A stretch of 64,000 nt of DNA from Cyanophora paradoxa (Eukaryota; Glaucocystophyceae; Cyanophorales; Cyanophoraceae), in assembly GCA_004431415.1 (NCBI GenBank), contig QPMI01000066.1, positions 186,001 to 250,000 of the forward strand. The letters run 5' to 3'. The notes under the pieces were generated by a model. It searched no databases, was not told where the DNA came from, and was given only the letters and a program-made list of their open reading frames with translations. The position numbers were made by a program, and so were the translations under genes. Within the stretch, counting starts at the first letter, position 1. Every line of letters begins with the position of its first letter. Shown here in pieces: positions 10,873 to 23,300 of the stretch.

Positions 10873-11886
10873 CCGGGCCCGGCCGGCCCGCCGCCGTCTA
10901 CCGGTACCGGCACCGAACCGGTACGGTACGGCGGTACCGGCGAGTCGGCGGCGACACGGCGGCGAGCTTCCAAAACTTCCGCGAAGCGGCGCGAACTTCG
11001 AATTCCGAAGAACAGGCCCACAGTGGCGAGTCACTGGCGACTTCCGACTCAAGTTCCGAGCTGGTAGTACTAGTAATCCGAAGACCCTACCGGGTAGCCT
11101 AGAAGGAGGCTAGGAGCCCGAGTCGGAGATTCGGAGTTCTTTTTAATTTCGGACCCCGGACTCACAGGGCCAGAGAGTCGGCGGAGAGTCGGAGACCGTC
11201 GGACTCCGCGGAGAGTTGCCGGAGAGTCGCCGCCGACTCGCCGGAGACTCGGAGGACTGTTGCAATTGTCGGTCCAGTCGACGGATGGACCGTCGGACCC
11301 TCGGACGCGCTCGTCGGTTCGGGAAGAAACACAGTCAAGTCCGAGCTCGAGTATCTCGGGAAGTGACGACACTGATCAGTGATCATGACGAGTCAAGCTT
11401 TGCCGGTACTGGCCCGGTAGCTATAGAGTCTTCTAGGATCTAGGTAGATTCTAGACTCGCGAGTCGCAAGTCGCGAAGTCGCCACTGATTGAATCTCATT
11501 TTGACTTGCGAGTTGAAATCGTAAGTTGTGATTCGACAAACCGACAAACCTGCATCGGCATTGGCCCTCTTTGGCCGCCGTTTCGATTGTCGTTAACTGG
11601 TGACGTCCATCTGATATGATCACTGAGTCATGAACATGAACAATTGCGGGCTTTTATTTCCGAATTCGAAACACTTTTTTGGTTTACTTGATCATGAACA
11701 CCTAGAATCATTGAATACCACTGAACCAATTCATTCATAGTCAGTTCCCCCGCACATTCAAGATTCTTCCCCATTTAAATACGACAATGTTGTACGTGTG
11801 TTGTTGAATTTTAGTCGACTTCAAATTCAAAAGGAATACGCAATTGCAATCGCAAAGAAATCTAGAAAGAGAGGGGGTACAACACG

Positions 11887-14800
11887 CTACGAGTCCTCCT
11901 CCTCATCCTCCTCCTCGCGGGGCCAGTCGTCGTCCCCCCTGCACCAGTTGTCGCCCTCGTCGTAGTCCCCATCCTCCTCCCGCTCCTGCGCCGTCCGCAG
12001 CGCCCACCGCCCCCGCACATCCAGCTCCTTGCGGCGTTCGCCCGCCCGTTGAGCCCTGCGGCTCGCCCCAAAGCGGAGGAGCGCGGGAATGCGCACCCGC
12101 ACTTGTCCTTCAGCGCTTCGAAGTAGGGCGCCCCCTTCAGCTCGCACAGCAGCCGGTGCCACTCCGACTCCGGCCCGCACCCGCCGCTGTGCGCCTTGTG
12201 CCACGCCCGCGCCCGCAGAACAGTCTGCGCGCCCGAAACTTAAAATGAAGAAACAAAGACGTCGACCAGCCTCTGCAAATTCGCAAATTCGCTTAAACGT
12301 TAACGTACGCAATTAAACAGTTCGCATAATTCGTTGGCGAGCTTCTCTTTGTCTTTGTCCACTTCGGAAGGATATTGATTGACCTCGAAATTGAGACTCA
12401 TGTGGAGGCCCAGCACCAGAACAGCCTGCGGGCAGCGCCGCTGAGCACGAGGGCAGCTCGGGAGCTCGGGCGCAGAGCACAGGGCCACCTCGCGCAGGAC
12501 GGGCCGGGAGAGCTCGCAGGCGAGGGGGGCGTCCACAGCCGCGACCATCCAGAGCAGGTCCATGTACCCCTGCCGCGCCCGTTGGAGTCGACTCTCAGAC
12601 GGGGCGGGACGCGCGCACCGTGTAGAGGCGCTTCTTGGTCTCCAGCGACGCCTCGGGGGCGACCGTGGGCAGCTGCAGGAGGGTGTCTCCCCTCGCGCCG
12701 CGCTCGAAGCCGCGCTTGAACCTGCAAGTGCGAGAGATGGACGGCGTGGTCGTCTCAGATTTGGGGCGAGACAGCAGGAAATTCAAGCGAATTTCTGGCG
12801 CACGTTTCGGCCAGGAAGGCGCGGAGGGGCGGCCAGTCGCCGGGCGCGTTGGGGCCGGGCGCGGGGTCGTGGTCGGCGACGGGGTGCTCGGTGAGGAGCG
12901 GGAGGAACGCGATGGGCCGGTCCTTGGACGCCGCGTGGCTGCGCGGGGGCGTGAGGACAGCAGAGCTGGCAGAGTTGGCAGAGCTGGCAGAGTTGGCAGA
13001 GTTGGCAGAGTTGGCAGAGTTGGCAAAACCGGCTCGCCCGCGGAGGAGGCAGGCGAGGAGCTGCAGCGTCGGGCGGCCGCGGGCGACGGCCCTCGCGTAG
13101 GGGGCGACGTGGAGGCCGAGCCTGCGGGCCCGGAAGGGCGGGGCTCAGCCGCAGGAACGAAAGACAGACGAGGGGCGGAGCGGCGCGCGCCCGAAGCGGA
13201 AGAGCGACTCGAAGAGCAGCTCGAGGAGCGCGGGGGGGCCCCTCCCGACGGCGCTGGGCCAGTGCTCCATCAGCGCCGCGTCGCGCTCGGCGACGAAGGC
13301 GGGGGAGGCGGGGGGCCGGCCGCCCCGCGCCGCCTCCAGGAAGCGCCAGTGGGGCACCAGGCGGAAGAGCGCCAGCGCGCCCTCCGGCGTCACTGCGCCC
13401 GAGGTCGCGATCGGCCGCGGAAATCGAGCGGAAATCGAAGGGACGGCGGGGCGGACCGCAGGCGAGGCGGGCGATGGCGTCGGCGGCGGCGGCGACGGCC
13501 TTCACGTCCGACTCGACTCGGCGAGCATCGACTCGGGCTCCGGGAAGGGCCGCAGGTCCGGGGCGCCGCCCAGCTCGATCGCCCGTCGCGCCGCGGCCTC
13601 CGCCAGGCGCAGAAGATCCCCGCCCGCTGGCGGCGGCGGCGGCAGCGGCGGAGCGGGGGCGGCGCCGGACGGGGGCGGCAGCGGAGGGGCGAGGAGGGCG
13701 GCGCAGAGGGCGAGGGCGGAGGTGCCGCGGGCGGCCGCCAAAATCCCGCGCTCGACCAGCGCCTCGACCGGCACGCTCTGGAGGAGGTCCTGCAGAGCAG
13801 AGTCAGCGCGGCAGCTGCAGGCGAGGGCAGTGAATTCGAGCGGCCGGGCTCGCCGGAAGGACGTCGGCCGCGGTGATAGAGCGGTGGGCTGCGATGGCCG
13901 CGCGGACGGCCGCCGGGAGGACGGCCTCGCCCGCGGCGCGGGCCGCAGGCGGGATCGACTCGTCGTCCCCCGCCTTGATAAGGATTTCGAGAACGGTCCA
14001 GACGTTCTTCAGGTCGTCCGAAGACTGTACATATGCGAGGAAGCTTAAGCCCAATCGCATTCAAATCCATCTATTACGAGGGAACCAGCGAGGGAGCTAG
14101 ATGCGTGCGATCCTACCTGCTCAAGGCGTGCGTAGTACGGCGCGAGTTCTGCTGAAGTGGGGGCGGGTTGCCATGCGTCGTCTGCGGAGAAGTACGTGCA
14201 GACTGCGACGGCCTTGGGAAAGTAGTCGTGGCCACGGACGTTGTGCCGAATCTCGCGAGCCTGCTTGACAGCTTGCAACAGACGCTCTTTCCTCGGGGGC
14301 TCTGGTGCGCCAGAGATCGCGCGCTGCAGCGACGCGACCGTCAGATCGAACGAACGGATTCGAACATTAATGCATATGCGCGGGCGTGCCTGGAGGTACT
14401 CTTCTGCGGCAGAGGGGCGGCGGCTCGCGATGGACAACCGGATGGCGGCGGGAAGGGCCGCCATCGCGCGCTGGCGCGTCGCAGCGGGGAGCAAGGGGTC
14501 GGTCGCCGCCTCCGCGAGATGCCTGACGAGCTCATTCCAGTCCAACTTGCACGCCGAAGCCCTGCCGCACGACCCAACGCGGGCACAGTACGCGGCGAGC
14601 TCGACCGCGAGGAGCGTCCGTCCTTGGTGGTGAAGGCGATAACAGCAAAGTGTCCTGAAGACAAACTCTGCTTCAACCTGAAACCCGGCGTCTCCAGCTG
14701 CAGCGAAGCGCTCCGGAGCGAAGGAGGGATCCGTGAGCGTCGTAACGACCTCCGCATCGCTGGCATCCTGAAACTGAAGCGGCGCTCATGCTCATGACCA

Positions 14801-17800
14801 GTATCTTCCATGACGTTCCATGGCGCACCACATTCGAATTCAAGGCCCAGACGCGCACATGGCTCGAGCCGCACCAATGCTCGTTGTCGGACAGCAACGC
14901 GCTTGTGTCGACGTGGTTCCTGCGCGCGTGTATGCATTGGTAAGCGGCGAGTCCGGAAGAAATCGACATGACAGCTACATGTACAGTTTGAAGCTTTTGT
15001 AGCTCACCCATTGACGTCGCGATGTGCGACGGCGAAGTCAAGTGCAAAGCGGCATGCTCGGAGCGCAGCGTCTGTGTTGGACTTCGCCGGACACGCATCA
15101 GAGAGATCAAGAGACATCAAATTAAAATCGGAGCACAGCCGGACCGCTTCCTTGTCATACAGGTCGACGGCGTAGGCGAAGAGCCCCTGTACAGTGGCGC
15201 CGAAACCTCCCGCGAGATAGTTGGCGCGCGCCTGTGCCTCCGGACTTCCGGGCGGCTGCAAAGGGAGCGCCAACTTCAGCGACCACGGGCGCCTAAGCAC
15301 AGCAATGAAATAAGGCTCTGGGCGCGCCTCCGTCTCCCAGCGGTTCAGAAGTTCGACAACTGCAGCCGATTCAGACAGATGGCCGCATGCGAGTTTGAGT
15401 ACAAAGGGCTCACGGTAATTGAAGCCCTTGAAGTCATCGTCGCCAACTGGAGCGCTGTGCAAAAACCGAAGCTTCACGATCAGCGCGCGGTGCAAACGTC
15501 AACGATGTTCCGGGATCTTGCACAGAGCGCACGCGGAGTAGTTCCCGCATTTGCTGTGGCGGCGGAGGGCCCCAGAGGCAACCGAGAGTGCGAGGGCCGG
15601 CTGGCCGACCCGCACGAAGGCCTCTGCGGCCCGCCAGGCGCCGGGCACGTAGCGGCCGAACTCGGTCACGACAGTGGCGCACGCCTCGAGCAGTACCTGC
15701 AAGCGTGAACGTGTGAATGAGCGCCCCGCGCGAAACTGGGCGTGAAGCGAACTCGGTGCGCAGCATTTACTCACCAGCGCGCGCCCTTCCTCCGTGGCGA
15801 CCTGACAGAGCGTTCCCTCCGTCCGAATGAGGCGCTCGAACGCAACCGCTTCGCCGCCACCCGTCACGAGTTCGCCAGCGGCGCGGCCTGCTTCTCGGAA
15901 CAAGAAGCCCTCGGGGGCCATGCCGGGCGCCAACCATGTCTGCACGCATTATAATCTCGTCAGGTCAAATTGGCCACCAGGGGCGAGAGTATTGTAAAAC
16001 AAGATAGAATTTGCGAGCCTTCACGAAGCCCAAAGCAACGTCGACGGCGCAGGCGAGGGCGTTGAGGATGGCCTTGGCCGTCAAGGACATTCGGTCGCTA
16101 GCGCGCTGAAAGTCGCCGTACCAGGCCAGCGAGTCGGAGTCCCAGGGATCCCTGCGCGCGTCTAGATCCTCAGAAAACGAGATGCGGAGAAGCCAGCAAG
16201 CAAATTAGAATAACAGAGCAGAGAGCGACGGGGCTTGCCTGGTCGGAGTCGGTTCGAAATCTTCCGACGGTGCTTCCCACTCGAAGTACTCTTCGGGGTC
16301 CAGTTCATATAAGAGACAAAAGAGCCCCCTATCTAGATTGTCTTCTTCAACGTCGCTGTCCGTCATCGCTTGGAAATAGGAAGAGAAACGGCCGTGCAGC
16401 TGCCGCGCCGCACGGGCGAGCAGCAGGAATGCGGCAAGCTGAGGCGCGCGCGGGTCACTGAGAGTCAGATGGGACTTGCTCTCGAGCAAATCGGATCCGG
16501 AGGCGCACCGGGTCCTCCTCGCGGTACTCTGCAGCCAGCGCCCGCAGGTCGCGGGGCGAGGAGCACAGGTCTGGAGAGAGGGCGTGCAGAGCGGAGCGGC
16601 GGCCGTCCCCCCTCGCCCGCGCGACACGCGCCAGCCACGCGCCGTTCTTTGTAGCCCGTGCAAAGCGTTCCGCCTCCGCAAAGCGCTCTGCGCCAAGCAG
16701 ATCAGGGGCTCGGCGGGCTGAACGCTTGCACACTTCAGCGGCGCTCACGAATGGAGAAAAGGCACTCGAACCACACCTCAACCTGAGAGGCTAGATCGCA
16801 AACGCGTTCGAGATGGATATAGTCCTCACAGTCTGCCAAACACTCCACCGCCTTGCTGCCAGTCACAGATCCGTCGAGGATGCACGTGATATCACTGCTG
16901 TAGATGTTCTGCGGGCGGCGACGCAAGCTGGCACAACCCGCAACCGCCTCGCTGCCAGTACTAGTCATAGAACCGACGAGGAGCCTGTTGGCAGTTGACG
17001 GTTCGTCGACTGCGCCGTGGCACAGGTAGAGGCCCGGGCATGCACATCTGTCAACCTTCAGGCGGTTCACAGCCAGTGCTGCTGCCTGGAGGCAGCGCTG
17101 CCGGAGCCCATCCGGCGCCTCGGGATGGCTGGCGGGGATCTGCGTGGCGCAAATCAGGGATGCTGAATTTCGAAAAAGCAAAACTAAAACAGCACCGCGA
17201 CAAGGCCAGTCAGGGCGCGAGCAAAGGCGGTGCAGCTGCCGTGCTCGGCGGGCACAACAGCGGAGAGGCGGGCGCTGGCGATCTCGACCAGCCGGACAGC
17301 CTTCTCCAGCTCGCCTTCTGCAGTCAGCTTCGCTGCCTCGCGGCGAAGCCTGTCGATGCACCTGCGGTGGCGCGGCCGTGGGCTCCGGGTTAGACAGGAA
17401 AAGGAAGTCATTATAGTCAAGTATTTAGGATCGACAGGCGATCATGATCAGGAGAATCGAGCTCGAGCTCAAGCGCACTGGATGAGGGGACGGAGGGGCG
17501 ACTCCACTCGGCGCTCTGTCAGTTTGAGACGTGGGTTGTCGCAAGGTACACACCACGTCAGAGTCGAACCCAACCCTGTGTAAAGACGTTCGCAAGTGAG
17601 CTACGGCGCCGCGGCCGGCGCCAACCCAGTGAACGCATTCAAATGACCTCGGCGGCCGCACCTGAATGGGAATGTGCTTCCGCGTCGCAGAGTGGGCAGG
17701 CAGTGCGGGCTTTCACGGCTCCGCCGTTGAAGGCGCGGACGGCGTCCTCCATCGACCGCAGGAACGGCGCCAGGTCCGAAGGGAGGCGAGCCCGCCGGGG

Positions 17801-18537
17801 GAGGCCGTAGAAAGGATCTTCGGACGCCTCCTTTCGGACCAGGGCCCCTTCGTCCTGCCGATCGCGAGGCAGTAAGAACGGGCGCGGCCGGCTGAGACCT
17901 AGCTCTAAAGCTTGGGCCGCGCACCGCGCGGGAGACGCAGAGAAGAACGGCTGCGGTGTGAGAGCAGAGAATGCTGCGCGATGAGGATCAGAGAATGAAG
18001 CCCATATCCAGCGGCCGCGCACCCCGCCTCCTCGAGCTCGCAGCTGCACTCGGCGGCGACGATGCACCCGTCGAGGGACACGACGACGCGCGTGCTGGCG
18101 AAGAGACCGCGCACGCACACCGACGCGCAAATGGCCAGAGCTGTCGGGCCCGGGCGGCAGGCCGGCGCTTCCGGATCCGCAGCGGCCGCGGCATCTGCAG
18201 CTGATTCGAATTCAAGACTCCAGCTCCCGCGCACCGAGCGCCCGTCGCGCAGGCGTTCCGCCTCGCTGAACTGCTCCTCCGTCGTGTATCCGCGGATCGT
18301 GCCTTCGCCGGGGCGCGTGTTCCAGAGCCCCAGTTCGAGCTCCGCATCAAATTCTGCGCCCAGGACTGCCGCGCACTGAGCGACGCGCGGCTTGCATTAC
18401 GCTTGCATCGGCGCACCTCTCCTCGCCCGCTTCGGAGCGCCAACGCCAGCGCGGCCGCTGGGCGTGGACGTCGACAGCCCTGCCTGCGCCGCCCCGGCCG
18501 CCTCGACGAGCGCCCGCTTGCCTCCTCGCTTCTTCAT
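11887..18537 (-). CDS. SWIM zinc-finger protein, paralogue 1
   Basis: The gene starts MKKRGGKRAL (ATG 18537-18535) and ends in an acidic tail (TAG at 11887-11889). It has many exons with GTGCGC donors. Two exons together give ECSC-ELEEAGI-LCSHTAAVLLC, which fits the SWIM zinc finger CxC-x(n)-CxH. A Cys pair follows in TACPLCDAEA, near 17.69 kb. The long remainder is built of helical segments such as VPAEHGS, NGAWLARVARARGDGRRSAL, VTEFGRYVPGAWRAAEAFV and HLAEAATDPLLPAATRQRAM. SWIM proteins are often ubiquitin-ligase adaptors or nucleic-acid binders; which applies here is unknown. Every segment has a close match in the inverted paralogue at 52.0-58.6 kb. A 9-bp GGCAGAGTT minisatellite (12959-13026) lies in this copy, and the acidic tail is in frame here. 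Confidence 0.75.
12959..13026 (-). repeat. 9-bp minisatellite in SWIM gene 1
   Basis: About seven to eight units of GGCAGAGTT or GGCAGAGCT stand in a row. On the gene strand they read as Asn-Ser-Ala/Ser-Ser-Ala if translated, but a splice donor GTTTTGCC just before them and CGCAG after them would make them intronic. The paralogue near 57530-57560 has only three units. Confidence 0.8.
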
Positions 18538-18761
18538 GGGTCTACAACCGCGAGGAGAGCGCGCCGGGCGGCTGGACTCTGCCGGTGCGGCCGCGGGAAG
18601 TCCGGGAAAGAGGTGGGGGGAGTACGTGATTCTCCCAGCGAGTGGAGAAGCAAGCGAATAGCGGCGCGCGGGAGGAAAGGATTCGTGGAGCGAGCGAAAA
18701 GGCGCGCATAGCGGCGCGAGGAACGGAACAGCGCAGTGAAGGAGCACAGCGGCGGCTTGCG
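18538..18761. promoter_or_regulatory. Shared upstream region, SWIM gene 1 / F-box gene
   Basis: About 225 bp separate the divergent start codons. The part next to SWIM gene 1 (GAGAATCACGTACTCCCCC and GCCGCTATTCGCTTGCTTCT on the minus strand) is also found upstream of SWIM gene 2 near 51920-51970, so the promoter-proximal region was duplicated with the gene. Confidence 0.5.
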
Positions 18762-20157
18762 ATGGCAATGCGAAATGTCGCCGTAGATCTGCCCGTCGGT
18801 CTGCTGCCATAAACGCGCCGCGAGCTGTTCCGCGTTCTAATCGGAGGCGAACGCGCAGACGTGTACCGTCGGCTCGAAGAGTACGCGGCGAGGAGCGGGT
18901 GTACGATCGCAAGCGCGGCCGCGTCGCTGCTCAGCGCCGCCCTGGGAACTTCGCCGAAGCAATTGCAAGCAACCACAGGCGCACCGTTCGACCAGCTGCC
19001 CGACGGCATCTTGTCCTTGATCCTCGAGTATCTGGGTTACGGGGCCGCGGCCCTCGCGCGGGCGGTCTGCCGGCGTTGGCGCGCGGCTGTCGAGGGCATC
19101 TCCTGGCGCGAAGTAGTCCTCGATGCGCCGAGCCCAGATTTAGATCTACATGCACTCGGCCGCCTGATCGAGGGCCTCGCCTCCGGTCCCGCTGCGCGTT
19201 CTCTCAAAGGGTGCGCATGCGTATGAGATGCGCAACGTCGACCCCTCCTGGGCGCTGACGCGCACTGCTGAGCTCGTGTCCCGCAGGATCCGCTGCAATC
19301 TCGAACTCACTGGAGCTGCCCTGCGCGCTCTTCCGCGGCTTGTCGCCCTAGAGCGCCTCCAGGGTCTAGATCTGCCAGGCCAGAGTCTGCAGGTCCGTGG
19401 GCCCGCTGCCGCCGCCGCCCGCCCTCCTGGATCCAATTTTGAACCCGGCGCGCTTCAGTTGGGCTCCGACGTGAAGAAGGCCGACCTTGCAGCGCTGGGC
19501 TCCTGCCCTTCGCTCAAGAGCGTCGGGCCGCTGCGCGCTGGCCGCGGGGACGGCTCACCTCTGCTCGCTGGGCTCACGGAGGCTTTCAAGAAGACTTCGT
19601 CCTTCGCCGACGTCGATCTGTGGCTCGGTGCGCCCCCCACGCCGGCGCTCCACCGCCGCCCCCCCTGATGCCGACAGAGCAGACGCGCTGCCGCCGCCGA
19701 AGCCGCTCAAGGCGCTGGCCCGCGCCGCCGGCAAGCGCCCTTGCCTCCGCGCGGATGTCGACTTCTCGTTCCGCTCGTCGCTCCCCGGGGCCGCGGTGGA
19801 GGCCTAGGCGGCCGCCGCGGCGCTGGCGGACGCCCCGCCCCGCCGCCTCGTCTTCGTCGCCGCCGCCGACGGCGGGGACCCCGGCCGGCTGGTGAACCTC
19901 GTAGCGTTCGCCGACTGCCCTGTCGACGAGCTCGAGGTCCGTAGCAGTGATCGCTCGCGAATGCCGGGGCCGGGGCCCGGGCTGCCCCCGATGGACCGGA
20001 GGCCGCCCGCGCGCAGGTGATCGTTCGCCTGGATGACGTCGTCGACCCTTTCGGGCTGTGGTCGGACAGGGAGATGGCCCGGAAGATGACGCGCCGCGCG
20101 CTCGCCGCCGTCCTCCCCTCGGCCCGCTTCAAGTTCGAGGGCGAGGAGTACAGCTAG
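18762..20157 (+). pseudogene. F-box protein gene with two in-frame stops
   Basis: From ATG 18762 the frame reads MAMRNVAVDLPVGLLP, then TAA (18810), then continues ELFRVLIGGERADVYRRLEEY into a clear F-box (FDQLPDGILSLILEYLGY...AVCRRWRAAVEG, near 18.99-19.12 kb). An intron starts GTGCGC at 19211 and ends CAG at 19286; the next exon (IRCNLELTGAALRALPRL) looks leucine-rich. Later coding (FADVDLWLG, then LPPPKPLKALARAAG) is interrupted by TAG at 19805-19807, after which the same frame stays coding-like (PPRRLVFVAAADGG), and a last exon ends KFEGEEYS at 20157. No intron can plausibly remove either stop, and no ATG lies between the first stop and the F-box. F-box proteins bring substrates to SCF ubiquitin ligases. 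The copy is probably decayed, unless the stops are assembly errors or recoded. Confidence 0.6.
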
Positions 20158-20367
20158 CTAGTCCGGGACCCGGAATTCGGGCCCGCGGCTCGCAATTCCT
20201 CTTAGGATTATTTAATTAGCTCAGCTTTTCGCTTTTTTCTTTATAGCGTGTATGAGCGCGTCAGCTTGGAGAGTGTTTTCTTGTTTGAAAAAACGTCATT
20301 CAATCTCACAGCGGACAAAAATTCAGTATACGTATACGTACGGGCGCGCCTCATATCAGAATTACGG

Positions 20368-23300
20368 TCACGCCCTGCGGGGGAAGGCGCGGTGGAGGGC
20401 GGCGGCGATGGCCTCGTCCACGAGGGCGGCGACCTGCGCCTCCAGCAGCGCCTCCGCCCGCGAGTCCCGCCGCGCCGCCGCCGCCGAGGCGCGCCGCGCG
20501 GCGGCGGCGGCCGCCGCCCCCTCCGGGTCCTCCTCCGCCTCCTCCGCGATGGACCCGAGCGCGGAGACGGGCCGCGGGCTCCCCGCCCTGGGCCCCGCGC
20601 TCGCCGGCCGCTGCTCGGGCGGGCCCTCGGCCCACGCCGGCGCCGCCGCCTCGTCCTCAAAGAAGCCTCCGATGGCGCTGTCGGGCCGGAATGCGACGAG
20701 GCTCTCCTCGTAGACGGGGCGCGGGACGTGCACGTCGGGGCAGCGCGCGCGGATCGCGTCCAGCAGGCCGTCCGCCCTCGCCACCGTGTTCCGCATGGCG
20801 GCCGCCAGGTAGTCGGCGAGCCCGGCGCCGGCTCCGGCATCCAGCCGCCGCGCCGCGTCGATGGCGCGGCAGCGGCCCGCCGCCTCCCGCGCCGCCGCCT
20901 CCGCCGCCGCGACCGCCGAGGCGACCCCCTTGGCCTTCCAGAGCGTGCCGCGGAAGGCGTGGATGAGAGCCTCGGCGGGGCCCATGTACGGCTCGGCGAG
21001 CATGACGGCCGGGCCCGGGCGGTACCGCTCCGCCTCCGCCTTGGCCCGCTCCCTCGCCTCCCGCTCCGCGCGCTCCGCGCGGATGCGCTCCGTGAGGCCG
21101 ACGCGCTGCGGCCCGCGCTGCGCCGCCTCGGCGCCCTCCAGCGCCCGCATCTTCCGCCGCGTCCGCTGCGCGCGCGGCCGGTCGACGTCAGACGCCGCTC
21201 GTCAAAAGAAGGAAGGAAGGAGAGGGCGGACCTGCATAGCGATGTAGTGGCGCCAGCCGCGCCACACGCGCTTCGTCAGCTTGCGCCCCGCGTCCGAGGC
21301 CATCCACTTTTCCAGCGCCCGCCGGATCTTCCCCTGCCGCTGCGCGCGCCGCCCCAGGCTCAGCGTGGCGTGCGCGGCGCGGCGCGGCGCGGCGCGGCGC
21401 ACGTTCGCCTTGTCGGCCGTCCAGGCGACCCAGCGGGTGAAGAAGGCGCGGGCGAGCTGCCTCCGGCCGTGCCGCTCGGCGGCGGCCCACTTGGCTCGCT
21501 TCGCGTCGCGCCGGGCGATGCACGCCGCGAAGGCGCCGAGGCCGTTGCGCAGGAGGCGCCCCCGGCTGTGGCGGGCCGCCCGCCTCCCGCCCTCGCCCAG
21601 CGCGTGGAAGGCCCGGCAGCGCGCGAAGGACCTGTGCGAACCAAGTCAGGGGCGAACGAAGAGGGGGGGGGGGGGGAGAAGAAGGGCGCTCGCCTTCGGA
21701 GGAGGGAGGCGGAGGCCATCGCCGCGGCGGCCCCTCGAGCCGCGCGCGGCGCCTGCGGTACTCGACGAGGCCGCGCAGGAGCCGCCAGCCGCGCCGCGCG
21801 GTCCACCGCCGAGCGAGCGCCGCGGCCCGCGCCTCGCCCTCCGGGGACGACGGGGCGTCCCAGGGGTCGGCGGGGGCCTCCTCCGCCGGTTCTAGGGACA
21901 GGGCGGGGGGTGCTGTAGGGGCCGCCTCGAGGCCGGCCTCGCCCTCCGAGTCGCGCGGGGGCGAGGGCGGCAGGACGGCGAGGACAGGCGCGGCCGGGAC
22001 CGGCGACGGGGACGGGGCGGGCTCGGCCGCAGGGGCGGCGGCCTCGGAAGGCGGCGGCGCAGGCGGGGCGGCCTTGGCGCTGTCGACGTCTGCCGCCGCA
22101 GCGACTGGGGCGGGTTCAGCGGCTGCCGCTGTCACGGTCGGAGAATCTGCTGCGAGGGGCGGCGCGGGGGAAGCAGCCTCGCCTGCACTGCTACTTTGGT
22201 CCGCGGCCGGGCCGAAGGGCGGCGGCGGGCGCTCGGGCGCCCCTCGGGGCGGCCGGCCGCTCGGCCTCGGCCTCGGCCTCGGGAGGCGGTGCCGCCACCG
22301 CTTCGCCCCGCTCCGCTGGCGCTGGCGCCGGCGCCGGCGCCTGAGCCGCCTTCGACGGCGCCGGCGCGGCCGCGGCCGCGGCCGCGGGGCCGGCGCCCGG
22401 CTGCTGGCCGGCCGCGGGGCCCGCCATCTCGCCGGGGAGGGCCGGCCCCTCGGGGGTAGGACCTCCATGTGAGCGTGGGCCGCCGCCGGCGGCGCCACAA
22501 TGACCGTGCGGACGACGGGGCTCGAGAGCGCCGCCGCCGCCTCCGGCGCGACCGCCGCGCGGGCCCCGGACAGCGCCGCCGCCAGCGCCGCCGTCTCGAC
22601 CAGCGCCGCGCGCAGTCGGTCCCGGTCCTCGGCCCCCGGCGACGGTGAGGTCAGGCCGCCGCCCTTGCCCTTCGCGGCGTGCTCCGCGGCGGTACCCCCA
22701 CGGAGGCGTGCAGGTCCTCGACTGTCGCCTTCAGCGCGAAGCGGCGGCGCTCCTGCGCGAGGGGTTTGAGTGAAGCAAGCAAGGAAAGGCGGAGAGGCCC
22801 GGCCCACCTCGGGCTCGGAGGCGTGCAGGGCGGCGTGGGCGCGGGCGACGGCCGAGTGCGCCAGGGCGACGAGGGCGGCGTCGACGGGGGCGGCCGGCGC
22901 GGGGGCGCCCAGCGAGCAACGCAGGCCGGCGTTCGCCTCCAGGACCTCCCGCAGGGCCGCCGAGACGGGCGAGACGGCGGGTGGTTGTTGGGGCGGCTGC
23001 GCCGGCTCCGAGGCGGGGGCCGGGGTGGGGGCGGGGGCGGGGAGCGAGGACTCTGCCGGCGGGGCGGGCGGGGCCGGGGCGGCTGCGCGGCGGCCGCCGG
23101 CGCCGCCTGGTCTTCGGGGCGGGCGGCGGGGCCGTCGGGCCTCGACGGGCGCCGCCGGCCCCGGCTTCTCATCGGACGCCGGGAGGGCAGGCGCCGGGGC
23201 TCCGGTGCAGCTGGGAGCTCCGCCGCCGGCCCAGGCGCCGGGAGCTCTGCCGCCGTGGGCTCTGCGGCTGGAGCGGCCGATGACGACGACGCCGGCGCCC

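Larger units (their letters stand above)
9136..11886. other. Intergenic, repeat-rich
   Basis: Apart from the two MITEs listed separately, this stretch holds short palindrome-rich DNA (GAATTC, TTCGAA, TATATA). It also has runs built from GACTCGCGAGTC/GAGTCGGAG-type elements near 9400-9600, 10160-10270 and 11100-11300. Short overlapping ORFs on both strands show no exon structure and I do not call genes here. Confidence 0.5.

Noticed and set aside
17530-17625. Possible tRNA or tRNA-derived SINE in a SWIM gene 1 intron (GTAGCTCACTTGCGAACG, then GGGTTCGACTC on the minus strand)
   Set aside because: A- and B-box-like words are present, but the arms do not pair and no second copy was found in the window.
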